The notes: a model not told the origin generated them from the letters alone. A stretch of 64,000 nucleotides of DNA from Bacteroidota bacterium (GCA_017303895.1 JAFLBF010000001.1:186001-250000); one strand, 5' to 3'; positions 46,030 to 57,165 are shown, numbered from the stretch's first letter. Numbers and translations are program-made.

Positions 46030-48078
46030 TTACTTCCATTTATCCTGGATAACACCTTCTTTGATAGGACGGAAGGCTGTTCTACGATTCTTTTGATGCT
46101 CTTCTTCGGTTGAAGCGTTAGGAACCAATAGCTTGGTCTCACCATAACCCTGGGCCACTAAACGATCTTTCGAAATCCCTTTTTCGATCAAATAATCCAC
46201 CACCGATTTAGCACGGTCTTGTGATAAACGTAAGTTATAAGAATCACTACCACGAGCATCGGTATGAGAACTGATCTCAACACTTAAGTTGTTGTTCAAT
46301 ACCAAGAACTCAACAAGATCATCAAGGATCTTTTTAGAAGCAGGACGTAATGTTGCTTTGTCGTAATCGTACTCAATTCCAGGAATTACGATATCTCCCT
46401 GAGGAATTGGTGATAAGAAGAAATCTTTTTCAAAGTGTTGTGACTCTGTTAAACCAAAAGTGGAAACGTTACCAGCATCACCAAAGAATTTATTCTTTTG
46501 AGCTTTGATGTAAAGCTCCATTCCTTCTTCTAATGGAGTGAAGTATTTACCTTCTGCATCCGTGATCAAATAGAATGGCTCTTTTTCCCCTCTGATATCT
46601 TTAAATGTCAATAATGAATTAGCGATCACTTCATTTGTCTCAGCATTGTAAACAACCCCTTTTAAGTCGTACACATTTGGCTCTTTATCAATTGCATAAA
46701 TTCTAAAACAAGCTCCACCTGTACAATCAGCACAATCTTTTCTATCAGATGTAACAAATCCCTGACGTTGGCTTCGCTCTAACACAAAGTATGCATCATC
46801 TTTACTGGAGTTCACCGGAGATCCTAGATTTTTAGGCATGCTCCATAATGAATCGGAGTTGAATGATGATTTGAAAACATCTAGGCCACCATATCCTGCA
46901 TGTCCGTCTGAACTGAAATATAAAGTAGAAGTATAATAATGGAAGAATGGTGTCACCTCATCTTCAGATGTATTGAACATCTTGCCCATATTGATCGGTG
47001 CGCCTGTAGGCCGGCCTTCTTCATCCAAATTCACATACCAAAGATCCATTTTACCATATCCACCCGGACGGTTAGAAGAAAAATACAAGATACTTCCATC
47101 AGGTGATAATGCAGGATGCATGGTTTTGTAGCCGGCAAGGTTGATATTATCGTTTAGTTTTTCTGCAGCCAACCATTTATCATTCATTTGTTTTGATAGA
47201 TAAATAGCACATTCATTTTTGTTAGTGGTTGACCAGCGGGTAAAATAAAAACTTGTTCTATCCAATGTCAAGAAACCCGCACCTTCGTGCATATCGGTAT
47301 CGACAGGACCTTCCACTTTTTTAAGATCGGTCCAGCCATTGTTTGTTTTCTTTAAGGTATAGATATCGCAGATAAATTTAGCTTGTTGTTTATCAGGATC
47401 TGTTACGGTGTTTGTTTCACGGGCAGTGGTAAACTGAATGGTGTTTGCATCACCATAATAGTTAACAGCAAAATTAGAAGTTCCGGCATTAAATAGAGAA
47501 TCCAATTCTTTTATAATAATTCCCTTCTTAATGTTATTGGTATCGATCGCAAGATAACAACCCGCAATTTTCAATTTTGCCTGATTGAATACCACAGAGT
47601 CCTTCCCCTCGGAAAGTGTCATGGCTTCATCAAACTGTAAATTCGCAGCAGGATATTTTTGATTTTTCATCAAGGCTTCGCCATACCATAATGATTCGTA
47701 AGGATATTGTTCAGAATTATTTTCTTTGGAGCGTTTATACCACACCTCTGCATTTTTATAATCACGGATCTGACGGTAACATTCAGCTACTTGATGCACC
47801 ACATATACTTCTCTTGGATCAACAACTTTTTTTGCCTTAGCCGTATCTTTTGCATCCTTCGATTTTTTAGGAGGAGGAGTATATGGTCTCACCTCATAAG
47901 GTCTTGAAAAATCATCTGCCGTTGATTTATCGATCACCTTTAAATAAAAATTCAAGGCAGTATTATAGTCGCCATTTTTATAAGCAGCATCGCCATACTC
48001 CAGCCATTCTCTTTTTGTTTGTGCAAAAGAGGACAGAGTAAGTGATAATAAAAATAAAACTACAACTACACGTTTCAT
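46030..48078 (-). CDS. PorE-like OmpA-family protein (TPR - PD40 - CarbopepD_reg - OmpA)
   Basis: This 682-residue protein has a signal peptide, N-terminal TPR-like helices (about 25-135), PD40/WD40-like beta-propeller repeats (about 215-440, with SPDGSILYFSSNRPGGYGKMDLW), a carboxypeptidase-regulatory-like domain near 470-540, and a C-terminal OmpA domain that binds peptidoglycan (VEISSHTDARGSDSYNLRLSQDRAKSVV cut here). This is the PorE architecture of the T9SS, which anchors the system to the cell wall. The gene follows PorP/SprF in an adhesin-PorP-PorE operon. Paralogues are common, so I write PorE-like. Confidence 0.88.
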   Translation of the reverse strand: MKRVVVVLFLLSLTLSSFAQTKREWLEYGDAAYKNGDYNTALNFYLKVIDKSTADDFSRPYEVRPYTPPPKKSKDAKDTAKAKKVVDPREVYVVHQVAECYRQIRDYKNAEVWYKRSKENNSEQYPYESLWYGEALMKNQKYPAANLQFDEAMTLSEGKDSVVFNQAKLKIAGCYLAIDTNNIKKGIIIKELDSLFNAGTSNFAVNYYGDANTIQFTTARETNTVTDPDKQQAKFICDIYTLKKTNNGWTDLKKVEGPVDTDMHEGAGFLTLDRTSFYFTRWSTTNKNECAIYLSKQMNDKWLAAEKLNDNINLAGYKTMHPALSPDGSILYFSSNRPGGYGKMDLWYVNLDEEGRPTGAPINMGKMFNTSEDEVTPFFHYYTSTLYFSSDGHAGYGGLDVFKSSFNSDSLWSMPKNLGSPVNSSKDDAYFVLERSQRQGFVTSDRKDCADCTGGACFRIYAIDKEPNVYDLKGVVYNAETNEVIANSLLTFKDIRGEKEPFYLITDAEGKYFTPLEEGMELYIKAQKNKFFGDAGNVSTFGLTESQHFEKDFFLSPIPQGDIVIPGIEYDYDKATLRPASKKILDDLVEFLVLNNNLSVEISSHTDARGSDSYNLRLSQDRAKSVVDYLIEKGISKDRLVAQGYGETKLLVPNASTEEEHQKNRRTAFRPIKEGVIQDKWK

Positions 48079-48083
48079 AAATA

Positions 48084-49109
48084 TTAAAGTCTTGGACAGT
48101 TTGCGTATGGATTTGGTTTGCTCTTTCTGGCAATGTATGTCAATGATATTTCAAAACCACCACGGTAATTCGAAGCATTTTTTAAGGACGATGTATTTAC
48201 ATCATAACTAATACGGGCAGTATAACTTCCTTTCTTGATCCCCGCTTCAATGATCGCAGCATCTTTATTTCTGTAGGTTGGGCCAAAGATCAAATACGTT
48301 CCTGAATCCTGAAGGAAATAATGCAACAATAAGGTAGCTGTTACTTCTTGCGCATTCACCTGTTTCATATAAATGAATTTAGGCAACAGCTGAATTTTTG
48401 CATTCACATTTACTTTTGTCCCACCATGAATATAATAGCGGATCGGTAGTTTATTGTCATTACCGTAGAATGTTTCGTTCGGCTGTGTTAAATGAAATGC
48501 AGAGAAACCAATGAATGGATTCAAACGAACATTCTCTTTTGCATAGTAGTACAATGCTCCTGCATTGATATCATGCAACAAATAGTTCGTGTTAGAATAC
48601 GTTTCTCCGTTAGGAATGCTGGTATCAAATGTTCCGCCACCGGCAGTGGTGTATTGATTACCAAAGGTTAATTTATCGAAGTTCACACTTTTTTGAACAA
48701 TACCTCCTTGTACACCCAATGCTAAGTGATGGTTTTGTGCTTTATCAAAAACAACATCATATCCTACCGAAAGAAGTGCACTGAACACATTGAATTGTCC
48801 GGCTCCAGCTCTGTAGTTAAACACCTGTAAACCCGCACCAAATTTTTTGATCGGCATATCAAAAGACAAACCTGCTGTTGTAAATGGTTTCGATGCCACT
48901 GCAGCCCACTGTGTTCTGTAATGACCATGCAAACGGAAGTGTCCATCAAACATTCCTGTCATAGCAGGATTAAGGAACATAGGAGGAGCATCGTATTGCG
49001 ACAAGTGAAAATCCTGAGCACTTATCTGCTGAGCAGATACAAAGCACATCAAGACCAGCAAGCTCTTAACCAGTTTCTTTTTAAATGATATAATGAATGT
49101 ATTGATCAT
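48084..49109 (-). CDS. PorP/SprF family T9SS outer-membrane protein
   Basis: This 341-residue protein has a signal peptide ending in ISAQ, then FHLSQYDAPPMFLNPAMTGMFDG, the signature of the PorP/SprF family, and a beta-barrel pattern to the end. SprF helps deliver SprB-type adhesins with type B C-terminal domains. It lies directly downstream of a large CHU_C-terminated surface protein and upstream of the PorE-like gene, the usual arrangement. It probably serves that particular cargo. Confidence 0.92.
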   Translation of the reverse strand: MINTFIISFKKKLVKSLLVLMCFVSAQQISAQDFHLSQYDAPPMFLNPAMTGMFDGHFRLHGHYRTQWAAVASKPFTTAGLSFDMPIKKFGAGLQVFNYRAGAGQFNVFSALLSVGYDVVFDKAQNHHLALGVQGGIVQKSVNFDKLTFGNQYTTAGGGTFDTSIPNGETYSNTNYLLHDINAGALYYYAKENVRLNPFIGFSAFHLTQPNETFYGNDNKLPIRYYIHGGTKVNVNAKIQLLPKFIYMKQVNAQEVTATLLLHYFLQDSGTYLIFGPTYRNKDAAIIEAGIKKGSYTARISYDVNTSSLKNASNYRGGFEISLTYIARKSKPNPYANCPRL

Positions 49110-49118
49110 AATATTCCA

Positions 49119-52100
49119 CTAACGTAATAAAGTAACATCACCGGATAGTTTATGTTCTAAACCATCTTCTGTTACACCTTCCACTGTATAAACGTAAACA
49201 CCAACCGGCTGGTCAACACCATCACGTTTTCCATCCCACCCTTTTGATTGGCTGTCTGATTCAAATATTACTTCACCCCAATTGTTATAGATCTTGAATT
49301 TTAAGGTACGGAACGGTCCACCATACACATAGAACACATCATTTTGTCCATCGCCATTCGGAGAGAATCCTGAAGGAACATCCGGTGGCATGGTAACGAT
49401 CTCAGTTCTGCAAATGGTATCTGTACAACCGTTTGTATCGGTTACGATCAAACAAACATCATAGAATCCACCTTGAGAATAAACATGTGTTGGATTTTGC
49501 ACGGTGGAAGTTGAATCGGAAGAGGAATCACCAAAATCCCAGAACCAGCTAACGGCACCATTGGTAGAAAGATCCGTAAAGTTTACAGGTTGATTCACAT
49601 CCGCAATCGCATCGTCCACAGTAAATGCAGCTGCAGGTCCGGCCAATACTCCAATTGTTTGTGTAATGGTATCCGCACAACTTTGAGCCGATTGAACGAT
49701 TAAGGTAACGTTATAATTTCCGCTAGATGGGTAATTGTGTGTAGGGTTTTGAATAGTTGAGTTGCTCGCATCACCAAAATTCCAATTCCAGGAAGTAATG
49801 GTTGAACCTGTAACTGTAGATGTATCTGTGAACACAGTTCCATCGCTTACACAAATTCCATTTGCATTGTAGCCGGCATTCGGTTGATAATATACATTCA
49901 CAATTTGATTCAAAGTATCAGGACAACCATTGGTTGAGGTAACAACTAAAGAGACATTGTACGGACCACCCACAGAATACGGGTGTGTTGGATTTTGAGT
50001 TGTACTGATAGGACTTCCATCACCAAAATTCCAGTTCCAGCTGACAACACTTCCTACAGCAGATGTACTTGCCTCAGTAAATACTACCGGAACGAACGGA
50101 CAAGCACTTGTACTTGTAAACACTGCGGTTGGTGAAGGGATCAATGTAACATCAATGGTATCATACGTTGCTCTACAACCACCATTATTTGTAGATGTAA
50201 ACAATAGAGTAACATTTCCGGAAGCATCATCTGCTGCACTAGGGTAATATGCACCATTTAGGGTTGTATCATTAGGAGCAAAAGTTCCTGTGCCGCTACT
50301 AGTCCAAACTCCTGAACCGGTAGTTGTATTAACGCCCAACAGAATTGGATTGCTTTGACAAGAGGTGTCGTTAGATGTAATTGTCGCAACAGGTGTAGGA
50401 GTAAATGTAACCAACACAGAATCGTTTGCCGCCAAACAATTACCATTGCCTGTAGTTGTTAAATACAGAATAACTGAACCAGAAGCCGTATCTGCCAGAC
50501 TCGGAATGTAATTCGTACACAATAAATTAGGATTAGTAAATACACCCGAACCCGTAGTTTGCCAAACGCCACCAGAAGCTACGCTAATCGTTGCACAAAC
50601 AGGAACACTAACCGTGTCTTTACACACTAAAATATCTGCTCCAGAGTTGGCTGTTGGTCCGGCATAGAAAGTAATTATCACTTGATCTGTATCGGCAGGA
50701 CATAATGCATTGCTGGTGGAGATCAAAAACAAGGTATCTGCACCATTCGCTACCGCAGTAGCAGAAGGAGTATACGTAGCATTAAGGGTTGAATCGTTTG
50801 GCGTAAATACACCACCACCGCTCCAAAGACCGCCTCCTGCATTTAATATCGTTCCACCTAATCCTACTGTTGGATTATTCGTACAACTAATTGTGTCGTT
50901 TCCGGCATTTGCGATTGGTAATCCTTGAATTGAAACAGGGAAAAAGATCGTATCCTTACATCCTGCTGCTGAAGTGGCAATTAATGAAACGTTATAAGTA
51001 CCACCGGCATTATAAGGATGAACAGGGTTTTCTAAGGTAGAAGTATTACCATCACCAAAATTCCAATCCCAGCCAACAATCGTGCTACTTGGATCAACAT
51101 TGGATGTATCGGTAAAATTAATCGGAACACCTTTACAAGCGGGACCGTCATGAATAAAGTTCGCTTGAATATAAGATACATTTACCGGCAATATTGCTGT
51201 ATCGGCACAAGGCGTTCCTCTATTGATGATTAGCGTTGCTGTATAATTTCCCAAAGACGGATAATTATACGTTGGATTCAATAAATTAGATGTATCAGAA
51301 AGTGTTGATCCATCACCAAAGTCCCAAAAATAGGAATTCGCAGGTGGCGAAGTTGTATTATTAAAGGTAATAGCAGTTCCATTACATGCGCCTAAGGAGT
51401 TAAAACTTGCTACAGCTAATGGAGGGCAGTTCACCACATTAAATTGGAAGTCACGCAAGATCTCACCGATCTTCACTCCATTTCTCCACTCTTCACATTT
51501 TACTCCTGCCACAAACTGTCCGATCGTAGGCGGAACTCCGTTTAAAATACCAGAAGGACTTATCGTTAATGAATTAGGAGTAGCAGGATCCAGAGGATTG
51601 TTAGCACCATAAGTACTTGACCAGGTAACAGTAGGTGTTGTAAAAACATTTCCGGGATAAGTGATTGCTTGATCGGTATAAGGGGTGTACAATGAATAGG
51701 CTAAAGAATCGCCATCAGCATCTGTAGCGCTATGGTTCACACTCATATTGTTGCCTTGACAAACAAACACAGGCGGAGGATTTACCCATTTAGGACTGCT
51801 ATTAGAAATAACAGAAGCATTTTCAGGAATATGAGCATACCACGTTTCACCGGCTGCTAAAGGATTTACAATATTTTGTAAAGTAGAGTTACGGCAGCAA
51901 TATTGGTAATACATATGATATCCACCATTACCGGGAGGTAAACCGGAAACTACAGTTGTGTAGATCGCTTCCTCTAAACAAATACCAGGATTTACAGCAC
52001 AAGTATCAATATTTGGCGGAACTAATGAGGCACCCGGGAATGGAATGTTCACCGTTGTATGAGCTGTCCCATTATTTTTTCTGATGGTGATCGTAACGGG

Positions 52101-52277
52101 ATTAGGAAACGCTGCACTACCCGGTTTACAATCCCTGTAAAGCTTCAGTGTTACACGGTAAGTAGAACCACTTAACTGCTCATAGGTTAAAGAACCTCCA
52201 ACAATATGGGTCGCAAAACCACCCAAAGGCAGCATTAATAAAACGAAATAAAGAAGTAAAAATCTATGCTTCATCAA
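49119..52277 (-). CDS. Large secreted PKD-domain surface protein with gliding-motility C-terminal domain
   Basis: This 1052-residue protein has a signal peptide, an N-terminal region of the type IVGGSLTYEQLSGSTYRVTLKLYRDC, at least five PKD domains with the W(D/N)FGDG motif, spacer repeats of the ADTLFLISTSN/GNVTLLFTSTNNG type, and a C-terminal CHU_C domain with SGFSPNGDGQND, YNNWGEVIFES and WDGKRDG. That end is the type B T9SS signal of SprB-like proteins. It is first in an operon with PorP/SprF and PorE-like genes. A role in adhesion or gliding is likely but not shown. Confidence 0.9.
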   Translation of the reverse strand: MMKHRFLLLYFVLLMLPLGGFATHIVGGSLTYEQLSGSTYRVTLKLYRDCKPGSAAFPNPVTITIRKNNGTAHTTVNIPFPGASLVPPNIDTCAVNPGICLEEAIYTTVVSGLPPGNGGYHMYYQYCCRNSTLQNIVNPLAAGETWYAHIPENASVISNSSPKWVNPPPVFVCQGNNMSVNHSATDADGDSLAYSLYTPYTDQAITYPGNVFTTPTVTWSSTYGANNPLDPATPNSLTISPSGILNGVPPTIGQFVAGVKCEEWRNGVKIGEILRDFQFNVVNCPPLAVASFNSLGACNGTAITFNNTTSPPANSYFWDFGDGSTLSDTSNLLNPTYNYPSLGNYTATLIINRGTPCADTAILPVNVSYIQANFIHDGPACKGVPINFTDTSNVDPSSTIVGWDWNFGDGNTSTLENPVHPYNAGGTYNVSLIATSAAGCKDTIFFPVSIQGLPIANAGNDTISCTNNPTVGLGGTILNAGGGLWSGGGVFTPNDSTLNATYTPSATAVANGADTLFLISTSNALCPADTDQVIITFYAGPTANSGADILVCKDTVSVPVCATISVASGGVWQTTGSGVFTNPNLLCTNYIPSLADTASGSVILYLTTTGNGNCLAANDSVLVTFTPTPVATITSNDTSCQSNPILLGVNTTTGSGVWTSSGTGTFAPNDTTLNGAYYPSAADDASGNVTLLFTSTNNGGCRATYDTIDVTLIPSPTAVFTSTSACPFVPVVFTEASTSAVGSVVSWNWNFGDGSPISTTQNPTHPYSVGGPYNVSLVVTSTNGCPDTLNQIVNVYYQPNAGYNANGICVSDGTVFTDTSTVTGSTITSWNWNFGDASNSTIQNPTHNYPSSGNYNVTLIVQSAQSCADTITQTIGVLAGPAAAFTVDDAIADVNQPVNFTDLSTNGAVSWFWDFGDSSSDSTSTVQNPTHVYSQGGFYDVCLIVTDTNGCTDTICRTEIVTMPPDVPSGFSPNGDGQNDVFYVYGGPFRTLKFKIYNNWGEVIFESDSQSKGWDGKRDGVDQPVGVYVYTVEGVTEDGLEHKLSGDVTLLR

Positions 52278-52374
52278 AAATGATCCTGTTATCTTATTGA
52301 AACGTAAATGTAATAATTTTTTTTATCCCGCAAATTTTTATCTGATAAAATGCATTTCTTGTGATAAAAAAGAT

Positions 52375-52382
52375 TAGTTTTG
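52375..52382 (+). promoter_or_regulatory. TAnnTTTG promoter -7 box for the SBBP protein
   Basis: TAGTTTTG ends 21 bases before ATG 52404. The TTG at 52380 lies within this box, so ATG 52404 is the better start. Confidence 0.45.
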
Positions 52383-52403
52383 ACTAAACTATTTTCAATT
52401 TCC

Positions 52404-54917
52404 ATGAAGAGATATATACTACTATCTGTATTTTTTTCTACGATCACTTTTTATTCCTTGGGACAGGTAAATATCCAGTGGCAAACCCGCTATACTAGCT
52501 CCGGAAGCAATGTGGACAGGGCCGAAGATATGGTAATTGATGCAGCTGGAAATGTATATGTAACAGGTATCGGGCAAGGAACAAGCGGAAATTTCGACTT
52601 TGTGACCATAAAGTATGATAATAACGGCAATCAACAATGGATCGCCCAATACAATGGTCCCGGAAACGGTCTTGATGAGGCACATGCTATCGCAGTTGAT
52701 GCCAGTGGGAACGTTTATGTGACCGGCTGGAGCTATGGAAATGCAACAACGGGATTTGATTATGCTACTGTTAAATATAATTCAGCGGGAGCGCAACAGT
52801 GGGCATCACGATACAATAACACAACCAATGGAACGGATGAAGCATGGGATATCGGTGTAGATAATTCCGGTAACGTTTACGTTACAGGAACAAGTGATGG
52901 CAGTGGTAGTAATAGCGCTGCGACTTCTGTAAAGTATAACTCATCCGGGGTTCAACAATGGGCTAATCGATTCGATGGCGCAGGCGGTGCAATTGATGCC
53001 GGATACGCTATTTTTGTGGACATTGCCACAGGCGATTCATATGTAACCGGCTATACCTTTCAAAGTACTGCTCAAAGCTATAATTATATTACTATAAAAT
53101 ATAATACTGCAGGTGCCCAACAATGGGCAACAACATACAATGGTCCGGATTCAAAACATGATGAAGCCAGAGCAATTACCGTAGATGCTTCGGGCAATGT
53201 ATATGTTACAGGCTATAGTCAAACCGCTGTATTGACAAACTATGACTATGCAACTGTAAAGTATAATTCGGCAGGGGCTCAACAATGGGCACAACGTTAC
53301 AATGGAACCGGAAACGATTATGACAGAGCAAATGCGATCGTACTAGACGCTACTTCCAATGTTATCGTTACAGGGAAAAGCGTGGGAGCTTCTACTGCTG
53401 CGGAAGACATTGTTACTATTAAATATGATAATGCCGGCACACAGCAATGGCTACAAAGGTACAATGGTCCATCTAACGGATATGACGAGGGGAAAGGACT
53501 AACTACTGATGCAACAGGTGCTGTTTATGTAACCGGTTATAGCTTTACCTCCGGAGCCAACAATGACTACATCACCATGAAATACGATGCAGCAGGAACA
53601 CAGGAATGGATCACAAAATATAATGGAACTGGAAACAATGCCGATCAAGCGGCAGCTATTGGAGTTGACAATATTGGCAATGTTTATATTTCAGGATTAA
53701 GTAAGGGTTCCGGAAGCAATGAAGATTATCAAACTATTAAATATTGTCAACTGACTGCTGATGCAGGAAACGATACAAGTATATGTTTAGGAGCCAGCGC
53801 GCAACTTAACTCATCAGCCATTGGTGCTGTGAGCTATGCTTGGCTACCAAATGATGGCACATTGAATAACTTGACCATTGCCAATCCCATTGCAACACCT
53901 AGCACAACAACAACTTATTATGTTGCTATTACGAATACCAATGGATGCACTGATTTAGACACAGTGGTTGTAACAGTTGTGCCTTTACCATCTCCCATCA
54001 TTACACCAAGTGGTCCTACCTCTTTCTGCGTTGGAGGCAATGTAACACTTAGCTCAAGCACAGAAAATGAATATCAATGGAGTACGGGGGCAAATGACAC
54101 ACTTCAATTTATTACAGTAAATGCCAGTGGAATCTATACTGTAACCGTTACAAACATTTACAGTTGTTCAAGTACTGCTTCTCAAACAGTAAGCGTTTAC
54201 AGTTTGCCACCTATTGATGCCGGATTAAATGATAGCACTTGTTTAAGCGTAAACATCAACTTACAAGCTACAGGTGGAGTAAGTTATATTTGGCATCCGG
54301 GAAGTACATTGAGTGATTCAACCATTGCCAATCCAGTTGCAGGTCCCGTACTTACAACCACATACACTGTTATTGGTACTGATGCCGGTGGCTGCCAGAA
54401 TACTGATTCTGTGACCATCACTGTTTTAGGAAATCCAAGCCTTCCTTCTATTGTAAAAGGGAATGACACGCTATATTGTACTCCTGCTTCTTATGCAGCT
54501 TATCAATGGTATTTAAATGGATCTCCAATCTCCGGTGCAACGAATGCTACTTATGTTTATACTCAAAATGGAACATATTATGTAGAAGTATTTAATGCTT
54601 TAGGTTGCTCCTCCGTATCCACTACTATCAGTGTAAATGATGTTGGGATCAGTGAAATATCAAAAACGCTAGTGGCAAATATTTATCCTAATCCTGCTCA
54701 ACAAGAGTTGAATATTGATCTTTACAGTCAATCACAAAACACGATCATCATAGAATTAATAGACATTTCCGGCAGATTAGTTCTATCCGAGCAATATCAG
54801 ATCTCTATCGGTCTCAACAAAAAGCAGATCACAATTGATCACATTCAAAAAGGTCTTTACATGTTAAAGTTGAGCTCTGAAAACGGGATTAGTACAGAGA
54901 AGATAATCATTCAGTAA
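52404..54917 (+). CDS. SBBP-repeat surface protein with type A T9SS sorting domain
   Basis: With the ATG at 52404 the protein has about 837 residues. A signal peptide ends near YSLGQ. Eight SBBP-like beta-propeller repeats follow, each with a GNVYVTG-type turn and a QQW(A/I) strand (about 20-450). Ig-like segments follow, with NDTSICLGASAQL and repeated TYYV/TYTV strands. A type A C-terminal sorting domain ends the protein: IYPNPAQQELNI, LIDISGRLVLSEQ, KGLYMLKLSSENG. It should be exported by the T9SS and cleaved by PorU. It is divergent from the adhesin operon and followed by a terminator. Confidence 0.92.
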   Translation: MKRYILLSVFFSTITFYSLGQVNIQWQTRYTSSGSNVDRAEDMVIDAAGNVYVTGIGQGTSGNFDFVTIKYDNNGNQQWIAQYNGPGNGLDEAHAIAVDASGNVYVTGWSYGNATTGFDYATVKYNSAGAQQWASRYNNTTNGTDEAWDIGVDNSGNVYVTGTSDGSGSNSAATSVKYNSSGVQQWANRFDGAGGAIDAGYAIFVDIATGDSYVTGYTFQSTAQSYNYITIKYNTAGAQQWATTYNGPDSKHDEARAITVDASGNVYVTGYSQTAVLTNYDYATVKYNSAGAQQWAQRYNGTGNDYDRANAIVLDATSNVIVTGKSVGASTAAEDIVTIKYDNAGTQQWLQRYNGPSNGYDEGKGLTTDATGAVYVTGYSFTSGANNDYITMKYDAAGTQEWITKYNGTGNNADQAAAIGVDNIGNVYISGLSKGSGSNEDYQTIKYCQLTADAGNDTSICLGASAQLNSSAIGAVSYAWLPNDGTLNNLTIANPIATPSTTTTYYVAITNTNGCTDLDTVVVTVVPLPSPIITPSGPTSFCVGGNVTLSSSTENEYQWSTGANDTLQFITVNASGIYTVTVTNIYSCSSTASQTVSVYSLPPIDAGLNDSTCLSVNINLQATGGVSYIWHPGSTLSDSTIANPVAGPVLTTTYTVIGTDAGGCQNTDSVTITVLGNPSLPSIVKGNDTLYCTPASYAAYQWYLNGSPISGATNATYVYTQNGTYYVEVFNALGCSSVSTTISVNDVGISEISKTLVANIYPNPAQQELNIDLYSQSQNTIIIELIDISGRLVLSEQYQISIGLNKKQITIDHIQKGLYMLKLSSENGISTEKIIIQ

Positions 54918-54932
54918 CATTTTACTTTTCAT

Positions 54933-54964
54933 AAAAAAAGGCAGATAAATGATCTGCCTTTTTT
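54933..54964. terminator. Bidirectional terminator
   Basis: Stem AAAAAAGGCAGAT with its complement ATCTGCCTTTTTT and a short loop, between the convergent SBBP and J-domain genes; it reaches the J-domain stop codon. Confidence 0.9.
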
Positions 54965-55472
54965 ATTTTTGAATTTTCACCCCTTTATTAAATGTCCTTT
55001 CTATATCAGGATTTTCAGTCTTCCTCCCATTTGCATAAGAGATAATAAAGTACAACAAAAGCATCGCCACACCCACGCTTACCAAGATCTGATAGCGCTC
55101 TTTAAACTCTTTCTTATCCTGCTCAACAGGCTTGCTAGAGTTAGCTTGTGTTGACCGGGCTCTGCTATATTGCGCTTGTTGTTGAGCATACTGATAAGCA
55201 TTCCCGGTATAAGCTGCATTCGATCTTCTTTGATTATAATTAGCTGTATAGGAATTGGACGCAAAATTTAGATCATACTTTCTTCTTTTATCTGCGTTAG
55301 ACAAAATCGCATAGGCTTCCTGAATCTCTTTGAATCGCTCTTCCGCTTCTCTATTCCCCTGATTTTTATCCGGATGGAACTTTTTAGCCAATTCACGATA
55401 AGCTGCTTTTATTTCATCAAGAGAAGCAACGTTTTTAATGCCAAGTATCAGATAAAAATTCTTAAAAGCCAT
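54963..55472 (-). CDS. Membrane-anchored J-domain protein
   Basis: This 169-residue protein has an N-terminal J domain (about 4-67) with the HPD motif in FHPDKNQG, which stimulates DnaK ATPase. A Tyr/Gln/Arg-rich linker (about 70-125) follows, then a single membrane helix near 130-150 and a short tail. It lacks the zinc and substrate domains of DnaJ, so it would recruit DnaK to the membrane. The ATG at 55472 shares one base with the stop region of the DUF4139 gene. Confidence 0.9.
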   Translation of the reverse strand: MAFKNFYLILGIKNVASLDEIKAAYRELAKKFHPDKNQGNREAEERFKEIQEAYAILSNADKRRKYDLNFASNSYTANYNQRRSNAAYTGNAYQYAQQQAQYSRARSTQANSSKPVEQDKKEFKERYQILVSVGVAMLLLYFIISYANGRKTENPDIERTFNKGVKIQK

Positions 55473-57154
55473 TAAAATTTAGCGCGGTATTTGCGTTTCA
55501 TATTCTGCGAATTGATGGTAGCATTTCGCGGATATTTGATAGAAAAAGACAATGTTATTTTTTTTACTTCTCCCGGCTGAACCGTCTGAGCCCAGGTAAG
55601 TTTACCGGTTTTGGCATCCAACTCTCCTTTACTGATTTCAAGGGGTTCAACAGTGATGTCACTCTTTGTTGATATTGGAAGTTGGTCTTCCAGATCGATC
55701 TGAACAGCAGTTTTTCTATTGTTCTTGATCACCATTTCGTAAGCAAAGGTTTCTTTGGTTGTATTGCCCAATAGTTTCTTGCTGCTATACTCTTTTATCT
55801 TACTGCGTGTTACAAGCACTTTATTGTCGCGCCCAAGGGAAAGGTCGAGAGTATCATCCGTACTACGAGTGTAGACATACGATTGACCTACATATGTTCC
55901 TGAAAAATATACATTGGCAGGGCCTTCCACTAAATTTAAATCTTCCCAACCGGTAATTCGTGCTAATAAAAAGGCATCGCGATCCAACTTCGCAACACAA
56001 TAATGTTTGTAGGTTGCCGGTAACTTATACTCAGTAACATCAACAATATAAGGTTTGGCATCAGAAGGAACCGTATAATTGGTTTTTATATCAAATTCAG
56101 CACTTAGTTCCGATACTTGGATCTCTTCAAATTCAATTGGTTGTTTTATCTGCTGCTGCATCTTTTGTTTTGGCTTTTGCATTTCCAATTCTCCGCTTAT
56201 AGCATTTTGCATATACCCTTCGTTCAATTGCATAGCAGGTGCGTTATTCGAATATTCATTATACTTTTTGTAAGCTGTATTATTCATCACATAATCCAGA
56301 TTCCATGTTTCAAGAATAGGTTTTGCAGCACTTTGAGAAGGATCGGCAGTAGAAAGTTTTATTTTTATATCGTTCCAATCTACACCTGTATTATTAAATA
56401 CTTTTGCTCTGTATTTTAATTCGATAGGCTGATTAATATCTTCTGCTTTCAGATCATAGCTTGGGGCCCAGCCGGCATCCATCACAATATATTTCAGATC
56501 AATTGTTGCGCTGACTTTGGTCGGGCTATACAACAATATAGTGATCTCTGATGTAGGCTGATTACTTTTTGCGTTAAGTTCGTTTAGCTGCTGATTGATC
56601 TTTGAAATATTTTCATTCAACAATTTTGTTTTTTTCTCTAATTTATAGAGCTCTGTATTGATCTCTTTTATTTTGGTTCTGTAAAAATCGGAAGCCAATT
56701 TTAATTCTGCCACAGCAACACCTTTATCCGTACCACCGATCTCCTGATTCTTAAGTAGCATATTCTTTTCTGTCGAATAGGCATCTATATCATAGTTGGT
56801 AAGCGCAACGGCCTCGCTCAACAATTGAAGGGAGTCTTTCAATTGTTTTATTTTCTGACTTTCTTTTTGATTAGCCATGTAGTTAACGGCATCTGAAATA
56901 GATAATATGGAAACGCTATTCCCAACATTCACCTGAATACTTTTTGAAACGATCTTAGGAGAAAGTCCAATAAAAACTATCTTGTTGCGCCCTTGATTAA
57001 GAGCAACCTGCTTAGAATGGTTCACTTCCGCACCGTATAAGTAGATTATTGCGGACTGGACAGGAGAATTAACCTCTTGTGTAAACTCGGTAGTTTGGGC
57101 ATTCATTCCCAAAACGGCAAACAATATTGCCAAAGATGCTACTATTTTTTTCAT
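55472..57154 (-). CDS. DUF4140/DUF4139 (mucoidy-inhibitor MuiA-like) secreted protein
   Basis: This 560-residue protein has a signal peptide ending in GMNAQ, an N-terminal DUF4140 region with [20 protein letters not shown] (about 35-55) and a coiled-coil stretch (about 85-200), then DUF4139 with [12 protein letters not shown] and [12 protein letters not shown] through to [11 protein letters not shown]. Members of this family are often called mucoidy inhibitor MuiA. The biochemical role is not known. It lies upstream of the J-domain gene by the shared stop/start; a terminator separates it from the SBP gene. Confidence 0.88.
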   Translation of the reverse strand: MKKIVASLAILFAVLGMNAQTTEFTQEVNSPVQSAIIYLYGAEVNHSKQVALNQGRNKIVFIGLSPKIVSKSIQVNVGNSVSILSISDAVNYMANQKESQKIKQLKDSLQLLSEAVALTNYDIDAYSTEKNMLLKNQEIGGTDKGVAVAELKLASDFYRTKIKEINTELYKLEKKTKLLNENISKINQQLNELNAKSNQPTSEITILLYSPTKVSATIDLKYIVMDAGWAPSYDLKAEDINQPIELKYRAKVFNNTGVDWNDIKIKLSTADPSQSAAKPILETWNLDYVMNNTAYKKYNEYSNNAPAMQLNEGYMQNAISGELEMQKPKQKMQQQIKQPIEFEEIQVSELSAEFDIKTNYTVPSDAKPYIVDVTEYKLPATYKHYCVAKLDRDAFLLARITGWEDLNLVEGPANVYFSGTYVGQSYVYTRSTDDTLDLSLGRDNKVLVTRSKIKEYSSKKLLGNTTKETFAYEMVIKNNRKTAVQIDLEDQLPISTKSDITVEPLEISKGELDAKTGKLTWAQTVQPGEVKKITLSFSIKYPRNATINSQNMKRKYRAKF

Positions 57155-57165
57155 GAGTAATGTAT

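Noticed and set aside
45084-46145. Longer N-terminus for the D-2-hydroxyacid dehydrogenase.
   Set aside because: It would overlap the C-terminal coding region of the PorE-like gene, and the Rossmann protein starts naturally at ATG 46019.
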